A stretch of DNA of 64,000 nt from Kribbella amoyensis (GCF_007828865.1 NZ_VIVK01000001.1:2294001-2358000), one strand, 5' to 3'. Positions 1-8,507 are shown, counted from the stretch's first letter. Notes: generated from the letters alone by a model not told the origin. Numbers and translations: made by a program.

Positions 1-620
1 ACCGCGATCCGGTCCGCCAGCGCGAGCGCCTCGGCCTGGTCGTGCGTGACGAAGACCGTGGTGATCCCGAGGTCGCGCTGCAGCTTCTTGAGGAACGTCC
101 GCGCCTCCAGCCGGAGCCGCGCGTCCAGGTTGGACAACGGCTCGTCGAGCAGGAGCACCTTGCCCTGCGACGCGATCGCCCGGGCCAATGCGACGCGCTG
201 CTGCTGTCCACCGGAGAGCTGGCCTGGCCGGCGTTCGAGCAGGCCGTCCAGCGACAACTCCGCCGCGGTCCGCTCGGCCGTCTCGGTCCGGGTGGACGCG
301 GCGACCCGGCGTACCTTCAGCGGGTAGGTGATGTTCTCGGAGACGGTCATGTGCGGGAACAGCGCGTAGTCCTGGAAGACCATCGCGACGCCACGCTTGC
401 CCGGTTCGGTCCGGGTGACGTCGGCCGAGTCGATCCGGACGGTGCCCTCGGACGCGTTCTCCAGACCCGCGATCGTGCGCAGCAGCGTCGTCTTGCCGCA
501 CCCGGACGGACCGAGCAGGGCGAAGAACTCGCCGTCGGCCACGTGCAGGTCCAGCCCGTCGACAGCGCGGACGCCGTTCGGGTAGACGGTCGCCAGGCCT
601 TCGATGTCGATGCCCGCCAT
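1..620 (-). CDS. Sugar ABC transporter ATP-binding protein (MalK/UgpC type), partial at left edge
   Basis: Cytoplasmic ATPase that powers the sugar importer encoded just upstream on the same strand. Reading leftward from ATG at 620, the first 206 residues contain Walker A GPSGCGKT, the Q-loop region (MVFQDYALF), the signature LSGGQQQR, Walker B VLLLDEP and the switch His in VTHD, all typical of the MalK branch. The C-terminal regulatory (TOBE) domain lies beyond the window. The start ATG overlaps the TGA stop of the upstream permease by one base (TGATG), so it is the last visible gene of a coupled operon. Having its own ATPase is notable, because many actinobacterial sugar importers share one ATPase encoded elsewhere. 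The family is certain; the substrate is unknown. Confidence 0.95.
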   Translation of the reverse strand, partial: MAGIDIEGLATVYPNGVRAVDGLDLHVADGEFFALLGPSGCGKTTLLRTIAGLENASEGTVRIDSADVTRTEPGKRGVAMVFQDYALFPHMTVSENITYPLKVRRVAASTRTETAERTAAELSLDGLLERRPGQLSGGQQQRVALARAIASQGKVLLLDEPLSNLDARLRLEARTFLKKLQRDLGITTVFVTHDQAEALALADRIA

Positions 621-1441
621 CAGCTCTTGATCCCTCCATGAAAGCGGAACCCGTACCGCGAGTTCACCAGCAGATACAGCACGACCACCGGGATCGAGAA
701 CAGCAGCGAGAAGACCGGGATCACCGAGAGGTTGGCGCTGCCGCCCTCGTCGGTGAAGGTCTGCAACAGCACCGCGCCGGGCTGCAACTCGATCGACCGG
801 ATCAACAGGAACGGCACCAGGAAGTTGCCCCAGGAGTTCACGAACGCCCAGACCAGGATGGTGGCCAGCCCGGGCCGTGCGACCGGCAGCACCACGTCCC
901 GCAGGATCTGCCCGGTGGACGCGCCGAACACGCGCGCCGACTCCTCGTACGACTTCGGCACCGCGTCGACGAAGTCCTTCAGGATGAAGATGGCCGCCGG
1001 CAACAACCCGCCGGTCATCACCAGCGCGACGCCGAACCGCGAGTCGATCAGCCCGAGCTGGAACATCATCACGAAGATCGGCACCATCGCCGCGGTCCCG
1101 GTGACCACCGACGACAGCAGCAACAGCCCGTACAGCAAGGCGTCGCGGCCGGGAATGCGGACCCGGGACAGCGCGTAGCTCGCGAGCGCCGCGAACGCGG
1201 TGACGCCGATCGCGGTGGTCACGCAGATGACCAGCGAGTTCACCATCGAGTGCAACGCGTACGGGTGGTCCAGCGTCTTGCGGACGTTGTCGAGCGTCCA
1301 GTCCGGCCACTTCACCCCGAGCCCGGGCGACTCGTCGAACGGCGCCGACGCGATCCAGAGCATCGGGACCGCGAAGAACAACGTGATCGCCGCGATCAGG
1401 ACGTAGAACCCGATCCGGCGGACGACGTACGTGGGCGTCAT
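620..1441 (-). CDS. Carbohydrate ABC transporter permease, MalG-like
   Basis: Inner-membrane permease subunit of a CUT1 sugar importer, 273 residues. The N terminus carries one hydrophobic helix (YVLIAAITLFFAVPMLWIAS), followed by five further membrane segments. A clear EAA loop (EESARVFGASTGQ, with ILRDVVLP after it) sits around residues 165-185; this loop docks on the ATPase. The length is typical for MalG-type proteins. The start overlaps the stop of the other permease by 4 bp (ATGA), and its own stop overlaps the ATPase start, so the three proteins are probably made by coupled translation. The sugar cannot be read from the sequence. Confidence 0.93.
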   Translation of the reverse strand: MTPTYVVRRIGFYVLIAAITLFFAVPMLWIASAPFDESPGLGVKWPDWTLDNVRKTLDHPYALHSMVNSLVICVTTAIGVTAFAALASYALSRVRIPGRDALLYGLLLLSSVVTGTAAMVPIFVMMFQLGLIDSRFGVALVMTGGLLPAAIFILKDFVDAVPKSYEESARVFGASTGQILRDVVLPVARPGLATILVWAFVNSWGNFLVPFLLIRSIELQPGAVLLQTFTDEGGSANLSVIPVFSLLFSIPVVVLYLLVNSRYGFRFHGGIKS

Positions 1442-2361
1442 GCACGCCTCCTCAGCAGTCGCAGGTAGAGCAGTGCGACCAGCAGGTTCGCGATCAGCAG
1501 CAGGAACGAGATCGCGGACGAGTAGCCGAGCTCACCGCCCTGCAACGCCACGTTGTAGATGTAGACCGGCACCGTCTCGGACTCGTGGTTCGGGCCGCCC
1601 TTGGTGAGTAGGAACGGTGAGAAGTCGTTCGCGGTCCACAGCGAGATCAGCAGCGTGTTCGTCAGCACGTGCCCGCGGATGTGCGGGAACACCACGTCGC
1701 GCAGGGTCTGCCAGCCCGACGCCCCGACCATCCGGGCCGACTCCAGCTGGGACGGCGGCACCGCCTGCAGCGCGGACGAGTACAGCATCATCGAGAACGC
1801 CGTCCCCCGCCACGTGTTGAACAGGACCAGGCAGACCATCGGGTACTCGATCAGCCACGCGGTGCCCTGTTCCCCGAGGATGCTGTTCAGCGTCCCGGTG
1901 TCCCGGTCGAAGAACGCGACCCACAGGTACGCCACCACGGTCGACGGCAGGATCCACGCCAGCAGCACCAGGCCTTCGACGGTCCGGCGAACCGCGGGGC
2001 GGGCGCGGCGCATCGTCCAGGCCAGCGCGAAGCCGAGGATGTTCTGCCCGATGATCGCCGACCCGAGAACGAACAGCAGAGTCAGCCAGAGCGCGTTGTG
2101 GAACAGCGCGTCGTTCAGCGCTTTGGTGTAGTTCGACAGCCCGACGATCGACGGCGAGACCGCCTCGACCCCCGTCAGCCGGTAGTTGGTGATGCCGATG
2201 TAGATCGTCCACACCGCGGGGAAGACCAGGAAGGCACCGATCAGCAGCAGGGCCGGCGCGACGAAGCCCAGGGCCCGGCCGATGCCGAGCCCTGCGACGT
2301 CCTGCGCCGGACCGCGGACCCGCGCCGGGCGTACCGGCGCGGGGTCGGTCGTGGTGGCCAT
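1438..2361 (-). CDS. Carbohydrate ABC transporter permease, MalF/MsmF-like
   Basis: Second permease of the sugar importer, 307 residues and about six membrane helices. It has an EAA-type loop (ESARMVGASGWQTLRDVVFP) near residues 215-235 and a short basic cytoplasmic N terminus. A longer open frame continues upstream, but it lies over the binding-protein gene. The ATG at 2361, overlapping that gene's TGA (TGATG), is the sensible start because every junction in this operon is coupled in the same way. The two permeases should form the heterodimeric channel for the sugar delivered by the upstream lipoprotein. The substrate is not inferable. Confidence 0.93.
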   Translation of the reverse strand: MATTTDPAPVRPARVRGPAQDVAGLGIGRALGFVAPALLLIGAFLVFPAVWTIYIGITNYRLTGVEAVSPSIVGLSNYTKALNDALFHNALWLTLLFVLGSAIIGQNILGFALAWTMRRARPAVRRTVEGLVLLAWILPSTVVAYLWVAFFDRDTGTLNSILGEQGTAWLIEYPMVCLVLFNTWRGTAFSMMLYSSALQAVPPSQLESARMVGASGWQTLRDVVFPHIRGHVLTNTLLISLWTANDFSPFLLTKGGPNHESETVPVYIYNVALQGGELGYSSAISFLLLIANLLVALLYLRLLRRRA

Positions 2362-3785
2362 CAGTTGCTGCTGACCTTGTCCTTGCTGCCGGCCGCCGCC
2401 TCCACCGCGGTCTGGTACGCCTTGGCGGCGTCCTCGACCGACTTGCCGCCGACCACGTCCGCGGTGGCCTGCTGCAGCGCCGCCGACACCTTCGGGTACT
2501 CGGCCAGGCCCGGGCGGTACTGGGTGTTCCGCAGCACCTCGGAGGCGACGAAGTTCAGCATCGGGTCGCCCGCCAGCACCTTGGCGTTGACGTCGGAGCG
2601 CTGGGTGATCTTGGCGGCGCCGTTCAGCCCGGCCTCGACCATCTCGGCGGAGTTCATGAACTGCAGCAGCTCCCAGGCCTGCTGCGGGAACTTGGTGTTC
2701 GGGTTGATCGCGACCGCGCCACCACCCGACATCGAGACGAAGTCCTGGCCCTTGATGCCGGCGCCGGCCTTCACGGCCGGGATCTGCGCGTAGCCGACGA
2801 CGGCGTCGCGGTCGGCCATCTTGGCGACACCCTCCTTCGGCTCCACGACGCTGCGCCAGAAGTAGTCGCCCTCGAGCAGGATGCCGATCTTGTTCGCGGC
2901 GAACTCGGCGAACGACTTGTCCCGTCCCTTGGCCTCGCGCTGCAGCACCGGGTCGCCCAGGCCGGTCGAGTAGATCTGCTTGTAGAACTCCAGCACCTGA
3001 CGGACCTGCGGCGAGTCGCCCAGCCACTTGCCGTCGGTGTTGATGGTCGCGCCGGTGCCCACCAGGAGCGGCAGCACGCCCTGCATCGAGGTCGCCTCAC
3101 CCATCGCGGTGCCGGCGTTGATCTGGATCGGGGTCACCCCGGACAGCTTCTTCAGCTGCTGGCCGGCCTGGATGATCTCGTCCCAGGACTTCGGCTGCCA
3201 GTCGGCCGGCAGCCCGGCCTGCTGGAACAGCTTCTTGTTGAAGTACAGCACCCGGCCGTCGGTCCCGCCGGGCACGCCGTACCGCTTGCCCTCGAACACG
3301 CCGAGCTGCTGGACCGACTCCGGGATCTGCTTCCAGCCGTCCCAGTCGTCCACCTTGGCGGCGTCGCCGACGGTGTCGGTGAGCGGCTTGATGTACCCGG
3401 CCTGGGCGAACTCGCCGACCCAGATGCCGTCGATGTTGATCAGGTCCGGCCCGGACTTGTTCGACAGGTCCAGCGACAGCTTCTGCTTGTAGACCTCGTC
3501 GTCGGAGCCGTCACCCTGGAACTTCACCGTGACGTCGACGCCCTTGGCCTTCTGCGCCTCGACGAATTTCGGGATCAGCACGTCCTGGGTGAAGGTGGCG
3601 CCGGCGCTGTTCTTGCCACCCTTGACCGAGTTCGAGCCGAGCGTCAGCTCGACCTTGGTGGCATCGGCGTTGCGGTTCGCGTCCTGGTCCCCGGCATCGT
3701 CCGACGCGCCGAGACAGCCGGTCAACAGGACAAGCGCGGCCGCACTCAGCAGGGCCGGCGGGGTCAACCGCGAAATACGTCGCAT
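2361..3785 (-). CDS. Extracellular sugar-binding lipoprotein of the ABC importer
   Basis: Solute-binding protein of family 1 (SBP_bac_1), 474 residues, first gene of the operon. It starts MRRISRLTPP, continues with a hydrophobic stretch and has lipobox LLTGC, so it should be lipid-anchored outside the membrane. ATG at 3785 is preceded by AAGGAG with good spacing; the frame remains open further upstream but without signal-peptide logic. Mature sequence features such as QPKSWDEIIQAGQQLKK and GDYFWRS are typical of CUT1 binding proteins. It captures a sugar and hands it to the two permeases. Probably regulated by a LacI-family repressor through the palindrome about 95 bp upstream. The exact ligand is unknown. 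Confidence 0.93.
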   Translation of the reverse strand: MRRISRLTPPALLSAAALVLLTGCLGASDDAGDQDANRNADATKVELTLGSNSVKGGKNSAGATFTQDVLIPKFVEAQKAKGVDVTVKFQGDGSDDEVYKQKLSLDLSNKSGPDLINIDGIWVGEFAQAGYIKPLTDTVGDAAKVDDWDGWKQIPESVQQLGVFEGKRYGVPGGTDGRVLYFNKKLFQQAGLPADWQPKSWDEIIQAGQQLKKLSGVTPIQINAGTAMGEATSMQGVLPLLVGTGATINTDGKWLGDSPQVRQVLEFYKQIYSTGLGDPVLQREAKGRDKSFAEFAANKIGILLEGDYFWRSVVEPKEGVAKMADRDAVVGYAQIPAVKAGAGIKGQDFVSMSGGGAVAINPNTKFPQQAWELLQFMNSAEMVEAGLNGAAKITQRSDVNAKVLAGDPMLNFVASEVLRNTQYRPGLAEYPKVSAALQQATADVVGGKSVEDAAKAYQTAVEAAAGSKDKVSSN

Positions 3786-3877
3786 CAGTAAAGCTCCTTG
3801 CGGGGGTCTCGGTGCGGCCAGTGCCGGATCACCCTGGCACTCGGAGCCAACTTTGTGAAGACTTTTCCGTAGAGGGT

Positions 3878-3893
3878 AAGAAAACGTTGTCAA
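3878..3893. promoter_or_regulatory. LacI-family operator candidate upstream of sugar ABC operon
   Basis: The 16 bp here match 13 of 16 positions of TTGACAACGTTGTCAA, a palindrome shape common for actinobacterial LacI/GalR repressors; the right half, CGTTGTCAA, is perfect. On the minus strand it contains TTGACA, a possible -35 hexamer, so a bound repressor would block the sugar operon. No LacI-family gene is visible in the window. The assignment is by resemblance only. The surrounding 3786-4025 shows no gene. Confidence 0.5.
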
Positions 3894-4025
3894 CTTCCCA
3901 CTCGTCCAGCGGTACTCAGGGTTGCTCCGCGGATGCGCTCGGTGAACCCTCGTTGCCCACGGCCACAGGCTGTCAAATCCGGTGCGCGCGGCAAGCATTG
4001 CGCTCTGGTTAAAGCTCACTCGCAG

Positions 4026-4054
4026 TTACATGTCAAAGAGTAGCGAGCTAGGTA
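4026..4054 (+). promoter_or_regulatory. Sigma70-type promoter candidate for the tiny peptide unit
   Basis: TTACAT at 4026-4031 and TAGGTA at 4049-4054 are separated by exactly 17 bp and point towards the small open frame at 4116. Both hexamers resemble actinobacterial housekeeping promoter elements. The implied 5' leader would be about 55 nt. Found by eye; not tested. Confidence 0.4.
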
Positions 4055-4115
4055 CAGAACGTGACGCGGTGACGTACCTTCGAGGCGAACTGTTCACTGG
4101 ATCGGAGGTGACGAC

Positions 4116-4187
4116 ATGGGACTGGTACACGGACTCTCTTGCCTGCTCGACGACCTGTTGGGGTGCCACTGGCACTGCTGGTGGTGA
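4116..4187 (+). CDS. Tiny Cys/His/Trp-rich peptide, 23 residues, unknown function
   Basis: A short open frame beginning MGLVHGLSCLL, passing through DDLLGC and ending in CHWHCWW. GGAGG at 4104-4108, seven bases before ATG, is an excellent ribosome site. A promoter-like pair lies upstream (4026-4054) and a 14-bp terminator hairpin downstream (4285-4315), so it looks like a free-standing transcription unit. The symmetric Cys-His-Trp-His-Cys cluster could bind a metal or heme or be enzymatically crosslinked, but no modification or transport genes lie nearby. A Trp/Cys attenuation leader is the main alternative; however, no plus-strand biosynthetic gene follows. I do not recognise the family. Confidence 0.5.
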   Translation: MGLVHGLSCLLDDLLGCHWHCWW

Positions 4188-4284
4188 CGGACGCGGCAAG
4201 ACTCCGCTCCCGCTGACGCGCAAGCAGCGGGCACCGGACCAGCCGCCGCTCCCAGCGGTTTCCCATCCGGCGAACCGAAAGGAA

Positions 4285-4315
4285 ACGGGCGCCCCGACCT
4301 CGTCGGGGCGCCCGT
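4285..4315. terminator. Strong hairpin terminator, probably bidirectional
   Basis: Perfect 14-bp stem ACGGGCGCCCCGAC / GTCGGGGCGCCCGT with a 3-nt loop. It lies between the tiny plus-strand peptide unit and the minus-strand gene ending at 4343, so it could end both. There is only a weak T tract, as is normal in high-GC actinobacteria. The 97 bp before it (4188-4284) hold no recognised gene. Confidence 0.75.
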
Positions 4316-4342
4316 CCTCTGTGGGGCTGAGGTTCCTCCTGA

Positions 4343-5113
4343 TCAGCGCTGGGCCAGCTGCATCATCTGCTTCGGCAACACCGACATCTGACCCGGGACC
4401 GGGGTCTCGCCCCGGACCAGTTCCAGCAGGCTGGAGGCGGCCTTCGCGATCGGCAGCGGCAGGGCCAGGCCCAGGGATGCCAGCAGCGCGTTCACGAGTG
4501 CCAGGACCGCACCCAGGATGTCCAGGCCGGGCAGCGGGAGCGCCTTCCAGCCCTGGTTCGGTGTGCCGGCAGCGCCGAAGCTGCCCGTCGGTTGGGCCTG
4601 CTTGTCCTTGCCCTGGCCGAGCAGCGAGCTGAGTGCCAGTCCACTCGCCGCGTTGACGAAGGAGCCACCGCTCTCGTCGTAGTTCCACTTCTGGCCGTCG
4701 CCGTCACGGCACGGCAGCACCAGTACCGGTGCGTCCTTCGGTGGGGTGACGAGGTCGGCACCCGTGTCCAGGCAGGCACCCGTCTTCGCAAGGGCGCCAC
4801 CGACGCTCTTGCTCATCGCGACCTGCAGCTGGCCCTTCTCGGTGTAGATCCACTCCTGGGTCTTGCCCTCCTTCCCCGGAGCGCAGGCCATCATCACCGC
4901 CATCGGGATCTTCTCCGCGGCGACGAAGGTGAGGCAGTAGCGGGTGTCGGCGCTGCTCGCGATCTGCTTCACCGCGCCCACCTCGACCACGCCCGACGGC
5001 GGGGCCGGATCCGGTGCCGGAGCCGCGGCCCGGGCCGGAAGGGCCGTCGCCAGGGCGACGCTGACGGCGAGTACCGCCACACCGGTGCGACGCATCAATC
5101 TACGGATGATCAA
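4343..5113 (-). CDS. Secreted protein with ricin-like carbohydrate-binding repeat pattern
   Basis: A 256-residue exported protein. After a basic start and hydrophobic core (VAVLAVSVALATALPARA) a signal peptidase site at ARA-AAP is likely. The mature part contains two Cys-pair blocks with Q-W endings (RYCLTF...CAPGKEGKTQEW and GACLDTG...CRDGDGQKW), the pattern of ricin-type beta-trefoil repeats, then a hydrophobic alanine/leucine-rich C-terminal region. The TTG at 5113 is chosen because GGAGG sits five bases upstream; the ATG at 5137 lacks a site and the internal ATG is too far from it. Function unknown; sugar binding at the surface is a guess. Transcribed alone, with terminator hairpins on both sides. 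Confidence 0.7.
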   Translation of the reverse strand: MIIRRLMRRTGVAVLAVSVALATALPARAAAPAPDPAPPSGVVEVGAVKQIASSADTRYCLTFVAAEKIPMAVMMACAPGKEGKTQEWIYTEKGQLQVAMSKSVGGALAKTGACLDTGADLVTPPKDAPVLVLPCRDGDGQKWNYDESGGSFVNAASGLALSSLLGQGKDKQAQPTGSFGAAGTPNQGWKALPLPGLDILGAVLALVNALLASLGLALPLPIAKAASSLLELVRGETPVPGQMSVLPKQMMQLAQR

Positions 5114-5522
5114 GACAACCTCCAGAGGTCGTGCCATCTCGCGGCGTCAGGTCGTCGGGACCCCGTGACGCGGAGCGGTACCGGCGGCCGGTTCCGTGCC
5201 GTCGCCCTTTGCGCGGAGGGCGAGGTGCGGGTCGATCCCCCGTGAGGAGGCCGGGGTGGTCCGGTGGCCGATGGTGACTCAGCGCGACGTTGACGCCACA
5301 ACAAGTAAGGCACAGCCGGGTCCGCCGTGGTTACGGTCGATCGGCGGCACTTGATGCCAATGGCAACTAATTGCCACCGCGAGGTTGTTGCGCAAGGCAT
5401 CGAAATCGGGTCGCGCGATGCTCGCGGGCTGACCGTGCTCTGCCCGTGCGGGAGCCGAGACATTGCAACCGTGCCGAGATGTGGTCGACTGCCTGGAAAA
5501 GGTGAAGGTTGTTCGGAACGGA
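5114..5522. promoter_or_regulatory. Intergenic region with palindromic operator-like sequence
   Basis: About 410 bases without a convincing gene. The notable element is TGGCAA-CTAA-TTGCCA at 5361-5376, a perfect 6-4-6 inverted repeat, next to an overlapping GCC-AAT-GGC at 5356-5364. It lies roughly 250 bp upstream of the secreted-protein start and may be an operator for it or a remnant of another unit. Open frames crossing this stretch lack ribosome sites and have poor codon character. Confidence 0.35.
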
Positions 5523-5558
5523 CGAGCAGCGGGCACGGAAGTCCGTGCCCGCTGCTCG
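5523..5558. terminator. Long perfect hairpin terminator
   Basis: A 17-bp self-complementary stem (CGAGCAGCGGGCACGGA and its complement) with a minimal loop lies 18 bp after the stop of the minus-strand membrane-protein gene. It should terminate the helicase/membrane-protein transcript coming from the right. Confidence 0.75.
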
Positions 5559-5576
5559 TTCAGGGTCGCGCTGGTG

Positions 5577-6158
5577 TCAGTGCGGCTGGCGAGATTCGGT
5601 GCTGTCGGCAACGGTGTGCCGGCCGCCGGCCAGGTGGTCGCCGCCCGGGCGGTCCGCGGTCGGCGGATCCACCTGGTCGGGCTGGGCGGCGTGCCGGCCC
5701 GGGGTGCCGCGGCCCGCCTCGGTTTCGGCCGCGGGCGCGCTGCTGGGGCTGTCGGGGTCGATCGGGCCGGTGCCGAGCTCGCCCGCCGACTCGCGTCCGG
5801 CGACGGCCTGGCGTCCGTCGTCCGGCGTGGTGTCGGTGGCGGGTGCGGTGTCCGGGTCGGTCGCCGCGTCGGTGGCCGGCGCTTCGGTGTCGTCGGGGGT
5901 GCGGGTGGCGGCGGCCTGCTGGCGGAGCTCCTTCATCTCCTTGTGCCGGCGGTACCCGCGGCCGAGGCCCTTCTTCGTCAGCCAGAGGCCGAGGGTCAGC
6001 GCGATCCCGGCGGCCGCGCCGAGGAAGAACAGGGTCGGCACGACCAGCCCGAAGTCGACCCCGAACACGGACATCGTGGTCGAGTCGCCGGACGAGACCG
6101 CGACGCCCAGACCGAACAGCACGGCGAGAATGATCAGAACGATTCCGAGAACGACCAT
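5577..6158 (-). CDS. Two-helix membrane protein with acidic/Pro-Ala-rich tail, unknown function
   Basis: A 193-residue protein. Two hydrophobic helices (residues about 1-20, VVLGIVLIILAVLFGLGVAV, and about 35-58, LVVPTLFFLGAAAGIALTLGLWL) are followed by a basic junction (TKKGLGRGYRRHKEMKELRQQ) and a long low-complexity tail rich in Thr, Asp, Pro and Ala that is probably cytoplasmic. This layout resembles small LapA/DUF1049-like proteins, but I cannot assign a family. The start ATG at 6158 follows an AGAGG-like site. It begins 39 bp after the stop of the helicase gene on the same strand, so the two may be co-transcribed. Confidence 0.7.
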   Translation of the reverse strand: MVVLGIVLIILAVLFGLGVAVSSGDSTTMSVFGVDFGLVVPTLFFLGAAAGIALTLGLWLTKKGLGRGYRRHKEMKELRQQAAATRTPDDTEAPATDAATDPDTAPATDTTPDDGRQAVAGRESAGELGTGPIDPDSPSSAPAAETEAGRGTPGRHAAQPDQVDPPTADRPGGDHLAGGRHTVADSTESRQPH

Positions 6159-6197
6159 GGTTGCTGCCTCTCTTCCAGCAGCGCGGTGCTGGAGCGT

Positions 6198-8507
6198 TCA
6201 GGCCTCACTGCTGAGTAATGCGGTGAGCAGCGCCACGGCGCCGCTCTTGTCGAGTGGATTGTTCCCGTTCCCACATTTCGGCGACTGTACGCACGACGGG
6301 CACCCCTCCATGCACTCACAGTGTGCAATCGCCTCACGGGTCGCGGTCAACCACTCGCGTGCCGCCGCGTACCCGTGTTCGGCGAATCCGGCCCCGCCCG
6401 GGTGCCCGTCGTAGACGAAGACGGTCAGCCGGCCGGTGTCCGCGTGCCGTTCGGTGGAGACGCCGCCGATGTCCCAGCGGTCGCAGGTGGCGAACAACGG
6501 GAGCAGGCCGATCGACGCGTGCTCGGCGGCGTGCGCGGCCCCCGGTACGTCGGACAGGCCGAGCTCGGCGACCGCGGAGTCCGGCATGGTCCACCAGACC
6601 GCCTTGGTCCGCAGGGTGCGTTCCGGCAGGTCCAGCGGCTGCTCGTCCAGGACGTCGCCCGTCACCAGCTGCTTGCGCTGGAACGAGATCACCTGGCTCG
6701 TCACCTGGACCCAGCCGCGGGACAACTCGGCCGATCCCCACGCGGTGGTGTCCTCGGTGGCCAGGATGCTGATCTCGGTGACGTCGCGGGCGAACGTCGT
6801 GTAGTCCGGCGAGGCCTGTTCGACGATCGCCGCGTGCCCTTCGAGGTCGAGGTTGCGGACCAGGTACGACTCACCCGCGTGGACGTACACCGCGCCGGTG
6901 TGCACGGTCGCGTGCGCTGCCCCGCCGTCCACGGTGCCCAGGAGACGTCCTGTCCGGTCCTCGACGATCTGCACGGTCTTGCCGCCGGCCGACCTGATGT
7001 CGATCGCGTCGACGGCACGGTCCCGCCTGGTCCAGAACCAGCCGTGCGGCCGTTCGCGCAGCAGCCCTTGCCGGACGAGCTGCGCGATCACCGACTCGGT
7101 CGTCACGCCGAAGACCTCGTAGTCGGCTGCGGTGAGCGGCACCTCCTGCGCGGCGGCGCACAGCTGCGGCCCGAGGACGTACGGATTCTCCGGGTTGAAC
7201 ACGGTCGCCTCGACGGGCCGCCCGAAGATCGCCTGTGGGTGCCGCACGAGGAACGTGTCCAGCGGGTCGTCCCGTGCGACCAGGAGCGCGAGGGCGTCGC
7301 CACCCGAACGACCGGCGCGACCGGCTTGCTGCCACAGCGATGCGCGGGTCCCGGGCCAGCCGGCGAGGAGTACGGCATCCAGTCCGGCGATGTCGATCCC
7401 CAGCTCCAGCGCGTTCGTGGCCGCGACACCGGTGAGCTCACCGCTCTGCAGCATCGCCTCGAGCCGCCGCCGTTCCTCCGGGAGGTACCCGGCCCGGTAC
7501 GCCGAGACCTGGTCGGCGAGGGCGGGATCCACCTCGGCCAGGTTGTCCCGGGCCGTCATCGCCACCGTCTCGGCCCCACGACGCGACCGGACGAAGGCGA
7601 CGGTACGGACCCCGGTCACCACCAGATCGGTCAACAGGTCGGCCACCTCGGCCGTGGCGGCCCGGCGTACCGGTGCGCCGTTCTCGCCGGTCAGAGAAGA
7701 GAGCGGTGGCTCCCACAGGCCGAAGGAGATGCCACCACGAGGCGAACCGTCCTCGGTCACCTCGACCATCGGCAACCCGGTCAGCCGCTCTCCCGAGATC
7801 GCGGGATCGGCCACCGTGGCCGAGGCGCACATGAACACCGGATGGGCACCGTAGTGCGCGCACACCCGGCGAAGGCGCCGCAGAACGCCGGCGACATGGG
7901 CGCCGAACACCCCGCGGTAGTGGTGGCACTCGTCGACCACGACGTACTGCAGGCAGCCCAGGAACCGGGCCCAGCGCTGGTGGTTCGGCAGGACGGACCG
8001 GTGCAGCATGTCCGGATTGCTCAGTACGTACGTGCCGTGGTCGCGGGCCCAGTCGCGTTCGGTCCGCTCCGAGTCGCCGTCCAGCGTGGTCGCGCGCAAC
8101 CCGGGCACGGAGTACTGCGAGACCGCGCGGAGCTGGTCGTGCGCCAACGCCTTGGTGGGGGACAAGTACAGAACGGAGGCGGTCCGGCGATGGGGTGAGG
8201 CGGCCTGGGCAATACTCAGCGTGGCGAAAGCGGGGAGCAGATAACCCAGCGATTTGCCCGACGCGGTGCCGGTGGCGACGACGACATGGTGGCCGCTGTA
8301 CGCCGCTTCGGCCGTGGCGACCTGATGGCTCCACGGGGTGACGACACCGGCGTCCGCGAGCTGCCCGAGGACCTCGGGGGGAACCCATCGCGGCCATGCT
8401 CCGGTCCTGCCCGCGCGCGACGGTACGGACTCGACGTGGGTCAGCCGCTCGGCTCGCCCTGGTCCGGCAGCGAGCCCCTTGAGCACCGTCGCTGCCTCAC
8501 TACTCAT
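6198..8507 (-). CDS. mrfA: DEAD/DEAH-box DNA helicase, MrfA/YprA-like
   Basis: Superfamily 2 helicase of 769 residues. Walker A ATGTASGKS is at 78-86, Walker B DECHH at 192-196, motif III SAT at 229-231, and motif VI QQAGRAGR lies in the second RecA-like lobe. The C terminus carries the DUF1998-type cysteine cluster around 730-745 (CEC..GC..C.....C). This domain order is that of Bacillus MrfA/YprA, a 3'-5' helicase acting in mitomycin-type DNA damage repair through its four-Cys zinc-binding site. It is divergent from bldG, the same neighbourhood as in Streptomyces. The repair role is inferred from the family. Confidence 0.88.
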   Translation of the reverse strand: MSSEAATVLKGLAAGPGRAERLTHVESVPSRAGRTGAWPRWVPPEVLGQLADAGVVTPWSHQVATAEAAYSGHHVVVATGTASGKSLGYLLPAFATLSIAQAASPHRRTASVLYLSPTKALAHDQLRAVSQYSVPGLRATTLDGDSERTERDWARDHGTYVLSNPDMLHRSVLPNHQRWARFLGCLQYVVVDECHHYRGVFGAHVAGVLRRLRRVCAHYGAHPVFMCASATVADPAISGERLTGLPMVEVTEDGSPRGGISFGLWEPPLSSLTGENGAPVRRAATAEVADLLTDLVVTGVRTVAFVRSRRGAETVAMTARDNLAEVDPALADQVSAYRAGYLPEERRRLEAMLQSGELTGVAATNALELGIDIAGLDAVLLAGWPGTRASLWQQAGRAGRSGGDALALLVARDDPLDTFLVRHPQAIFGRPVEATVFNPENPYVLGPQLCAAAQEVPLTAADYEVFGVTTESVIAQLVRQGLLRERPHGWFWTRRDRAVDAIDIRSAGGKTVQIVEDRTGRLLGTVDGGAAHATVHTGAVYVHAGESYLVRNLDLEGHAAIVEQASPDYTTFARDVTEISILATEDTTAWGSAELSRGWVQVTSQVISFQRKQLVTGDVLDEQPLDLPERTLRTKAVWWTMPDSAVAELGLSDVPGAAHAAEHASIGLLPLFATCDRWDIGGVSTERHADTGRLTVFVYDGHPGGAGFAEHGYAAAREWLTATREAIAHCECMEGCPSCVQSPKCGNGNNPLDKSGAVALLTALLSSEA

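Noticed and set aside
4116..4342. Trp or Cys attenuator leading into a biosynthetic operon
   Set aside because: No plus-strand gene follows until 8871, and the hairpin at 4285 is a simple terminator rather than one of two competing stems that I can see.
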